From DAOQTX01 sp035340715 (GTDB lineage: Bacteria > Bacteroidota > Bacteroidia > AKYH767-A > OLB10), in assembly GCA_035340715.1 (NCBI GenBank), contig DAOQTX010000015.1:1-46899 (forward strand): a DNA stretch of 46,899 nt. Direction: 5' to 3'. Positions within the stretch are counted from its first letter, which is position 1, and every line of letters starts with the position of its first letter. The translations under genes and the position numbers were made by a program. The notes beneath the pieces were generated by a model. That model was given only the letters and a program-made list of their open reading frames with translations. It made no database searches and had not been told where the DNA came from. Shown here in pieces: positions 41,775 through 46,899 of this stretch.

Positions 41775-41813
41775 TACTATTTATTTAAGGTTTTTTCAAT
41801 TGGTATGACACCA

Positions 41814-42437
41814 TTAATCAATATCGGTCACACCTCCAGATATAATAAACTTCATTGTTTCCGTTCCAGAGGCTTCAATGGGTTCAACTTTACTGGAATC
41901 TAAAATTAACAATTCCCCAGCAAAACTGTAAGAAAAAGGTAGGTAAACTGCTACTTTCCCGGTTTTTATACCAATCATATTTAAATCGTTTTGGGTTATA
42001 AATCCCAAACGTTGTACCTCCGGAGTTTCGCTTACTGTAACCAAAACCGGTTTTGTAAATCTTTTTTTATCGCCAACAAAAGCTTCAATCAAATCTTTAA
42101 CTGAAGTATAAATTATTTTTAATAAAGGCGTTTTCTCCATGATTCGTTCCACAAAAAGAAACATGGGATTGGCTACGAATCGAGTAGCTATAAATCCTAA
42201 AAAAGTAACAATGATGAGAATTAATAAAATTCCCAATCCGGGCAAATCATAAACAGTTTCACTACCCGGCACATGTATCGGAATGTTAAAGGGTATGAGG
42301 CCATCTATCCAAAAGATGGCTTTTATGATCACATAAATGGTAACCGCAATAGGTACGGTGAGTATAAGCCCTTGTATAAAATAGTTTAATAATTTTCGAA
42401 TGGTCGAAGGTTTTCCTTTTGTGCCTGCGTTACTCAT
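41814..42437 (-). CDS. DUF502 family membrane protein
   Basis: A 207-residue inner-membrane protein with two N-terminal hydrophobic segments (about 15-42, LILTVPIAVTIYVIIKAIFWI in part, and 68-92, LGILLILIIVTFLGFIA). A conserved soluble region follows: VERIMEKTPLLKIIYTSVKDLIEAF (part), GFITQNDLNMIGIKTGKVAVYLPFSYSFAGELLIL (part) and VEPIEASGTETMKFIISGGV. The pattern matches DUF502, a widespread family of uncharacterised membrane proteins. It lies 43 bases downstream of the MmcQ/YjbR gene. Confidence 0.88.
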   Translation of the reverse strand: MSNAGTKGKPSTIRKLLNYFIQGLILTVPIAVTIYVIIKAIFWIDGLIPFNIPIHVPGSETVYDLPGLGILLILIIVTFLGFIATRFVANPMFLFVERIMEKTPLLKIIYTSVKDLIEAFVGDKKRFTKPVLVTVSETPEVQRLGFITQNDLNMIGIKTGKVAVYLPFSYSFAGELLILDSSKVEPIEASGTETMKFIISGGVTDID

Positions 42438-42480
42438 GAAGTAAAATTTTTATTGTACAAAGATGCTAAAGACCTTTTGC

Positions 42481-42843
42481 TTATCCTTTAAGTTGTTCAT
42501 ATTCTTTCATTCGTTTTTTAGGTAAAGAGTCCAAAATGAGTTGATAGGAATCCGAAATCCACTCTTTCAGTTGATCTCCACCTACTGTTCCATCGACAAC
42601 AATCGTGTTCCAGTGCTTTTTATTCATATGGTAACCCGGTAACACACAACCGTATTGTGTTCTCAATTCTATCGCCTTATCAGGGTCGCATTTTACATTA
42701 AAGCGCAAGGGCTTTGAAGTTATATCACTAAACAAAAAACTCTTATCCATTACTTTAAAAACCAGCGTTGTTTCATCAAAAGGAAAATGTTCACTGACGG
42801 CTTTAAACGATAAACAATATGCTCTGAGTGATTCAATATTCAT
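42481..42843 (-). CDS. MmcQ/YjbR family protein
   Basis: A 120-residue protein of the MmcQ/YjbR (CyaY-like fold) family, whose molecular role is not settled. Typical blocks are FPFDETTLVFKVMDKSFLFSD (part), PLRFNVKCDPDKAIELR, YGCVLPGYHMNKKHWNTIVVDG (part) and LIDQSYQLILDSLP-like SDSYQLILDSLPKK at the end. It overlaps the hemW 3' end by 11 bases, implying translational coupling. Confidence 0.88.
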   Translation of the reverse strand: MNIESLRAYCLSFKAVSEHFPFDETTLVFKVMDKSFLFSDITSKPLRFNVKCDPDKAIELRTQYGCVLPGYHMNKKHWNTIVVDGTVGGDQLKEWISDSYQLILDSLPKKRMKEYEQLKG

Positions 42844-43981
42844 GATCGAGAAATATTTCTAGTGCGATACGGTCAGACCATAATTTTCCTTTTTTGCTTA
42901 GGGTAACTTTTGCATCGGATGAAATATGATAATGCTCGTGATCGATGGTTTTTAATATAGTAAGAATTCTGTCTTTTTCTTTTGCGCCATAAGTATCTTC
43001 AACATAGTTTAAGTCAATCCCCCAATTGGCGCGCAAACTAGTTAGCAAATAATCATTCACTTTATCCGCATGATCGAGTTCTTCTATTTCATACCATTGT
43101 TGCTTATTATTCAGTTGCTGCACATATCTTGCATTGGAGCTGAAATTATGGAAACGATGAACGGTATTATAAGAATGTGCCGAAGGACCTATACCCAAAT
43201 AAGGTTTATTCAACCAATAAGCACTATTGTGTTGAGATTGAAATCCTGCTTTCGCTAAGTTGGATATTTCGTAATGTTCAAACGAATTTTCATCTGCCCA
43301 TTCCATCAATTGCTCAAATTGTTTCCCTGCAACCTCATCATCGGGTTCTTGCATCAGTTTTTGTTTTACACGCTTGCCAAATACTGTATTACTTTCTATA
43401 GTTAAATTATAACATGACAAATGTTGTATGGGTAAGTCTCTTACTTGTGCCAACTGTTTAAGCCAATGATCGTTTGACTGTTCGGGTAAGCCATACATTA
43501 AATCTATGCTCACATTATTAATGCCGGCATGCACTATATTATCAATCGATTCAAACGCTTTCTGTGCATTGTGCGAACGATTCAAAACGGATAGAAAATG
43601 ATCATCAAAACTTTGAATTCCAATGCTGGCTCTGTTGAACCCTAATGCAAATAAATCATTGCAATAATCTGAACTTAAATCATCTGGATTGCACTCTATG
43701 GTTATTTCGGGATTATTGCTAACCGGAAAAATTGTGTAAACCGTTTCAATAAGATCTGAAAGTTCCTTTTTACTTGAAAGGCTTGGAGTTCCTCCTCCAA
43801 AATAGATGGTTTCAATAGGGGTTGATTTATCTAAAACAGAAAAGAAATTTCTTTGAATTCTCAATTCTTCAATCATAGATTGCATCAACTCGCCCTTATT
43901 TTTTTGATTAACCGAAAAATGAAAATCACAATAGTGACATGCTTTTCGGCAATAGGGTATATGGAAGTAAATACCTGCCAT
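42833..43981 (-). CDS. hemW: Radical SAM heme chaperone HemW
   Basis: A HemN-related radical-SAM protein of 382 residues that in characterised cases binds heme and helps insert it into respiratory proteins, rather than oxidising coproporphyrinogen. The cluster motif is C11-x3-C15-x2-C18 (PYCRKACHYCDF). Other blocks are YFGGGTPSL, TIECNPDDLSSDYC, RASIGIQSFDDHFLSVLNRSH (part), SIDLMYGLPEQSNDHW and HYEISNLAKAGFQSQHN. Its length and IPYCxxxCxYCDF context fit HemW. It follows rlmN by six bases. Confidence 0.93.
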   Translation of the reverse strand: MAGIYFHIPYCRKACHYCDFHFSVNQKNKGELMQSMIEELRIQRNFFSVLDKSTPIETIYFGGGTPSLSSKKELSDLIETVYTIFPVSNNPEITIECNPDDLSSDYCNDLFALGFNRASIGIQSFDDHFLSVLNRSHNAQKAFESIDNIVHAGINNVSIDLMYGLPEQSNDHWLKQLAQVRDLPIQHLSCYNLTIESNTVFGKRVKQKLMQEPDDEVAGKQFEQLMEWADENSFEHYEISNLAKAGFQSQHNSAYWLNKPYLGIGPSAHSYNTVHRFHNFSSNARYVQQLNNKQQWYEIEELDHADKVNDYLLTSLRANWGIDLNYVEDTYGAKEKDRILTILKTIDHEHYHISSDAKVTLSKKGKLWSDRIALEIFLDHEY

Positions 43982-43987
43982 TGATTT

Positions 43988-45043
43988 TTAAGTACTTTCT
44001 GATACTTTATTTTTGTTGGCCAACTGGCCACAGGCAGCATCAATATCTCTACCTCTGCTTCTTCTAATATTGGTAATCAACCCTTTTCTTTCCAAAATAC
44101 TTTTGAAAGCATCTGTTTTTTTCTCATCGGCTCTGCTAAAACCATCCGCACCTACAGGATTGTATTCGATTAGATTTATTTTACATGGAAAAGCTTTTGC
44201 AAAGGCTGCCAGCTCTTCAGCATCGCTAATAGATTCATTAAAATTTTTAAATACGATGTATTCTAAGGTGATTTGATTTTCAGTTTTTTCATAAAAATAT
44301 TTTATCGCCTCTTTGAGCACCTCGAGATTATTGCTGTCGTTTATCGGCATAATCTGACTTCGCTTGAGATCATTAGCCGCATGAAGCGATAAAGCTAAAT
44401 TGAATTTCACTTGATCATCGGCCAACTTTTTTATCATTTTTGAAATGCCTGCTGTGCTCAATGTAATTCTCTTGCTAGCCATATTTAGTCCATCTTTTCC
44501 GGTAATATGCTCAATGCCTTGTAAAACATTCGCATAATTCAATAGCGGTTCACCCATTCCCATAAAAACAATATTACTTAAAGGAATATCATATTGCTCC
44601 TTTGCCAATTTGGATAGAACTACGACTTGATCATAAATCTCACCAGGATCTAAATTTCTTTTGCGCTCTAACTTTCCAGTGGCGCAAAACTTGCAAGACA
44701 AACTACATCCTACTTGAGATGAAACACAAGCCGTCATTCTTTTTTCAGTTGGAATCAGCACTCCTTCGATTATGTGATCATCAACCAATTGAAATGCAAC
44801 TTTTATGGTTCTATCGCGACTCACTTGTGTTTCCGCTATTTTTATATTTCCAATAAAATAATTTGAATTCAAATGGTCGCGTAAGGGAGCAGAAAGATTG
44901 GTCATCGAATCGAAATCAATGGCCGATTTTTTCCAAAGCCACTCGTGAATTTGTTTGGCTCTGAATTTTTTTTCACCCATCTTAAGCAATGCATCACTCA
45001 AAGATTCCACTGAAAGATTCCGTATGTTTGTTTTAGCGGTCAT
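43988..45043 (-). CDS. rlmN: Dual-specificity 23S rRNA/tRNA adenine C2-methyltransferase RlmN
   Basis: A radical-SAM enzyme of 351 residues that methylates A2503 of 23S rRNA and A37 of some tRNAs at C2. The cluster cysteines are C113, C117 and C120 (GCSLSCKFCATGK). The two cysteines of the ping-pong mechanism are C106 (TACVSSQ) and C338 (DAACGQLA), with the spacing of the E. coli enzyme. Other blocks are NIVFMGMGEPLLNYANV, ITLSTAGI and LALSLHAANDLKR. The last residue group confirms RlmN over other radical-SAM proteins. Confidence 0.96.
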   Translation of the reverse strand: MTAKTNIRNLSVESLSDALLKMGEKKFRAKQIHEWLWKKSAIDFDSMTNLSAPLRDHLNSNYFIGNIKIAETQVSRDRTIKVAFQLVDDHIIEGVLIPTEKRMTACVSSQVGCSLSCKFCATGKLERKRNLDPGEIYDQVVVLSKLAKEQYDIPLSNIVFMGMGEPLLNYANVLQGIEHITGKDGLNMASKRITLSTAGISKMIKKLADDQVKFNLALSLHAANDLKRSQIMPINDSNNLEVLKEAIKYFYEKTENQITLEYIVFKNFNESISDAEELAAFAKAFPCKINLIEYNPVGADGFSRADEKKTDAFKSILERKGLITNIRRSRGRDIDAACGQLANKNKVSEST

Positions 45044-45045
45044 TC

Positions 45046-45061
45046 TACTTTTGCGAAGATA
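45046..45061. promoter_or_regulatory. Abutting divergent -7 elements (amidohydrolase / rlmN)
   Basis: TACTTTTG (45046-45053, plus strand, perfect TAnnTTTG) directly abuts TATCTTCG on the minus strand (complement of 45054-45061, one mismatch). The first points to the amidohydrolase ATG 28 bases away, the second to the rlmN ATG 10 bases away. A polymerase bound at one would block the other. The plus-strand TTTG at 45027-45030 is only 15 bases upstream, short of the usual spacing. Confidence 0.5.
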
Positions 45062-45081
45062 CGCTAATGTGATCTCTAATC

Positions 45082-46284
45082 ATGGATTATACAACAATAA
45101 GTGCTGATAAAATTTTCGATGGCAATGCCTTTTTGCAAGATGGGTCTGCTCTTCGGGTGAACGAGAAAGGATTCATTCTGGAAATTCTTTCTTCACAAGC
45201 AGCCTCCACCATAGAGAATATTAAAAAATATGAAGGTATTTTATTGCCTGGATTAGTAAATGCTCATTGTCACCTGGAGTTGAGTTGGATGCATAATTTA
45301 ATTGCATCCGAAAAAGGTTTGTGTCAATTTATACAAGAAGTTCAAAGGGTACGAAAAAATGAAATAAGAGAGCAAACAATTGCTTCGGCACAAAGAGCTG
45401 ATAAAGAATTATATGCTTCGGGTGTTTCTTTGGTGGGCGATATCTGCAATTCCGATATAACCTTTCAAATTAAAGCCAATAGTCCCATCTTTTACCATTC
45501 ATTTATAGAGTTGTTTGGAATCTTAAAAGATGAAGCAGATGAAATTGTAGAGAAGGGGCATTTATTGAATGTTTCTTTAAAAAATTGTATGGGAAAAAAA
45601 GCTTATGGGAGTTCGCTGAGCCCTCATGCACCCTACTCCGTTTCTAAAAAGTTGTTCGGTGGTATATTAAACTACAATTACAAAATAGGTGCTGCTCAAA
45701 GCATTCATGTGCATGAAAGTCAAGATGAATTGGATTTCTTTCTTGAGAAAGAATCGTGCATTGAAAATTTTCTAGCCAATATTGATCGCGTACCTGATGA
45801 CCAATCGTTTAAAGGGATTCGCCCTATGGATTGGGCATTGGCGCATATGTCCAAATGCAATAAAATAGTATTGGTCCACAATACAGTTTCTACTTCAAAA
45901 GATATTGAAAAAGCTTTGGCTTTTTCTAAAATGCTTTGGTGGTGCTTGTGTCCTAAAGCGAATTTATATATCGAGAAACAACTCCCCGCATTGGACGTAA
46001 TGCTTAATAGCAACCTACCCATTTGCATTGGAACAGATAGTTTGGCTTCTAATCAATCTTTAAATCTTATTGATGAATTGTACACTTTACAAAGTCACTT
46101 TCCTCAACTGAGTTTAGAAATGATGCTTCAATGGATCACTAAAAATGGAGCGGAGGCATTGGATCTTTTTCACCAATTTGGCAAAATCGAAGTAGGACGA
46201 CAACCTGGAATTTGTCTTATCCGTAAGGTTGATTTTCAATCTTTGAAGTTGTCATCCGACTCCGACAGTATTCGTATTATATAA
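45082..46284 (+). CDS. Amidohydrolase-family deaminase (possible aminodeoxyfutalosine deaminase)
   Basis: A metal-dependent hydrolase of 400 residues in the subtype of cytosine/adenosine-type deaminases. The metal ligands are H62/H64 in LVNAHCHLELSW, the histidines of SIHVHESQDELDF, and the aspartate in CIGTDSLASNQSLN. SLSPHAPYSVSKKLF and VLVHNTVS are also conserved. Bacteroidota enzymes of this type are candidates for the deamination of 6-amino-6-deoxyfutalosine in menaquinone synthesis, but no other mqn gene is in the window, so the substrate is inference. A small N-terminal beta domain (1-55) and the composite C-terminal return complete the amidohydrolase architecture. Confidence 0.8.
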   Translation: MDYTTISADKIFDGNAFLQDGSALRVNEKGFILEILSSQAASTIENIKKYEGILLPGLVNAHCHLELSWMHNLIASEKGLCQFIQEVQRVRKNEIREQTIASAQRADKELYASGVSLVGDICNSDITFQIKANSPIFYHSFIELFGILKDEADEIVEKGHLLNVSLKNCMGKKAYGSSLSPHAPYSVSKKLFGGILNYNYKIGAAQSIHVHESQDELDFFLEKESCIENFLANIDRVPDDQSFKGIRPMDWALAHMSKCNKIVLVHNTVSTSKDIEKALAFSKMLWWCLCPKANLYIEKQLPALDVMLNSNLPICIGTDSLASNQSLNLIDELYTLQSHFPQLSLEMMLQWITKNGAEALDLFHQFGKIEVGRQPGICLIRKVDFQSLKLSSDSDSIRII

Positions 46285-46286
46285 TA

Positions 46287-46850
46287 CTACCAAGTGGCAG
46301 TCATGGTTGTATTAGATGGCAATGACATGGCTTGTCTGAATGAAATCAGCAAATCGGTTATTTCCGCATCTGTTTGAATCAAATAGTTTTTAAAGATCAG
46401 AGCCGTTTTCGGATTTTTCTCCATTGCCCATTTCTCGATCGGATAATAAAATGCTTTTGCCCATCTTATATCACCTACTTCGTAAGTATATGAGTTGTTT
46501 TTACAATTCACATAAAAGGTGTACTGTACTTTTTCGGTAAACGCAATATCCGATTCTTGATCTCCGGGATTGATTTGGAAAAATGCCTTGAATGAAATGC
46601 TTTGATAATTGCTTTGAACATCAGCTATCTCAACATTCATATTTTGGTAATAGCCATCAATCCATTGCTGGCATCGATCTTTCAATTCTTGCAATGGTAC
46701 CTGATTTTGTTGTACCTCACCGGTATATAAATACATACCTGTTGAAGGATCTGTTGGTAGAATCGGCATTTCATTTTGTGACATTGCCTGATGCTGTGTG
46801 CATAAAATAAAGGATAGTGCCATAGTAAAATGGCAAAATAAATTTTTCAT
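46287..46850 (-). CDS. Secreted DUF4468-like protein
   Basis: A 187-residue protein with a signal peptide of about 25 residues ending HQAMSQ. The mature N-terminal part (YTGEVQQNQVPLQELKDRCQQWI, shown in part, and later EKVQYTFYVNCKNNSYTYEVGDI, part) resembles DUF4468, a TBP-like-fold domain common in secreted Bacteroidota proteins. The function is unknown. The stop is two bases after the amidohydrolase stop on the opposite strand. I see no clear promoter in the last 49 bases of the window. Confidence 0.68.
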   Translation of the reverse strand: MKNLFCHFTMALSFILCTQHQAMSQNEMPILPTDPSTGMYLYTGEVQQNQVPLQELKDRCQQWIDGYYQNMNVEIADVQSNYQSISFKAFFQINPGDQESDIAFTEKVQYTFYVNCKNNSYTYEVGDIRWAKAFYYPIEKWAMEKNPKTALIFKNYLIQTDAEITDLLISFRQAMSLPSNTTMTATW

Positions 46851-46899
46851 AACGCTGTAGTCGTTTTTTAATTAACCTTTAATCTCAATTTTGAGTTTG

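Overview
The window is a low-GC, densely packed chromosomal segment from a member of the Bacteroidota, probably a Chitinophagia- or Sphingobacteriia-like lineage. Supporting evidence is three predicted type IX secretion (T9SS) substrates with C-terminal sorting domains, SprB, pre-peptidase and CUB repeats, a DUF4270 lipoprotein, the order ileS-DksA-like-lspA, a complete suf operon, and promoter elements of the Bacteroidota form TTTG-N(19-21)-TAnnTTTG. A run of 10 N at 28459-28468 shows that this is a draft scaffold. No plasmid, phage, insertion sequence or CRISPR signal is visible. Nearly everything is chromosomal housekeeping, with a few lineage-specific surface and regulatory proteins.

Layout. 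1-1447: the tail of 3-hydroxyanthranilate dioxygenase, then ACMS decarboxylase, the last visible steps of kynurenine (tryptophan) catabolism. 1523-4864 (-): a large repeat-built T9SS protein. 5005-7642: a TPR sensor kinase followed by a NarL-type response regulator. 7892-9793: a long PurF-like amidotransferase. 9799-13839 (-): glmS, a DUF4270 lipoprotein and a GT5-only glycogen-synthase-like protein. 14043-20263 (+): panC, panD, a UPF0104-type membrane protein, rfaE2, a lipoprotein, radA and glyQS. 20252-22858 (-): prs, rplY and pth, followed by a minimal T9SS sorting-domain protein. 23054-23140: tRNA-Leu(CAA). 23194-25295: a dCMP deaminase and an S41 peptidase. 25292-27556 (-): a three-CUB T9SS protein. 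27678-29095: a polytopic GT-C-like glycosyltransferase broken by the N gap. 29062-33873 (-): ileS, a DksA-like protein with a lysine-rich tail, and lspA. 33910-34452: a GNAT acetyltransferase. 34449-40880 (-): sufA-B-C-D-S-E, a SufT-like gene and a DUF2480 gene. 41100-45043 (-): rlmN, hemW, an MmcQ/YjbR protein, a DUF502 protein and a coiled-coil secreted protein. 45082-46284 (+): an amidohydrolase. 46287-46850 (-): a DUF4468-like secreted protein.

How the genes fit together. The suf operon forms one Fe-S assembly unit behind a clear promoter at 40917-40948. Its clients in this window include HemW and RlmN, both radical-SAM proteins. The prs-rplY-pth genes link PRPP supply with translation. 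PRPP is also the substrate class expected for the PurF-like protein. The panC/panD pair supplies pantothenate. GlmS and RfaE2 feed cell-envelope sugar synthesis, and LspA matures lipoproteins such as the two encoded here.

I did not find a clearly new system. The observations most worth following are: (1) a DksA/TraR-family protein carrying about 90-115 residues of histone-H1-like lysine-rich sequence and a degenerate zinc finger; (2) promoter -7 elements only 5-10 bases upstream of several start codons, which predicts leaderless mRNAs; (3) a T9SS substrate that is almost only a sorting domain; (4) a GT5 protein lacking the usual catalytic features, in a cluster with DUF4270 and GlmS. No intergenic stretch exceeds 300 bases; the longest (7643-7891, 249 bases) holds at most a weak promoter.
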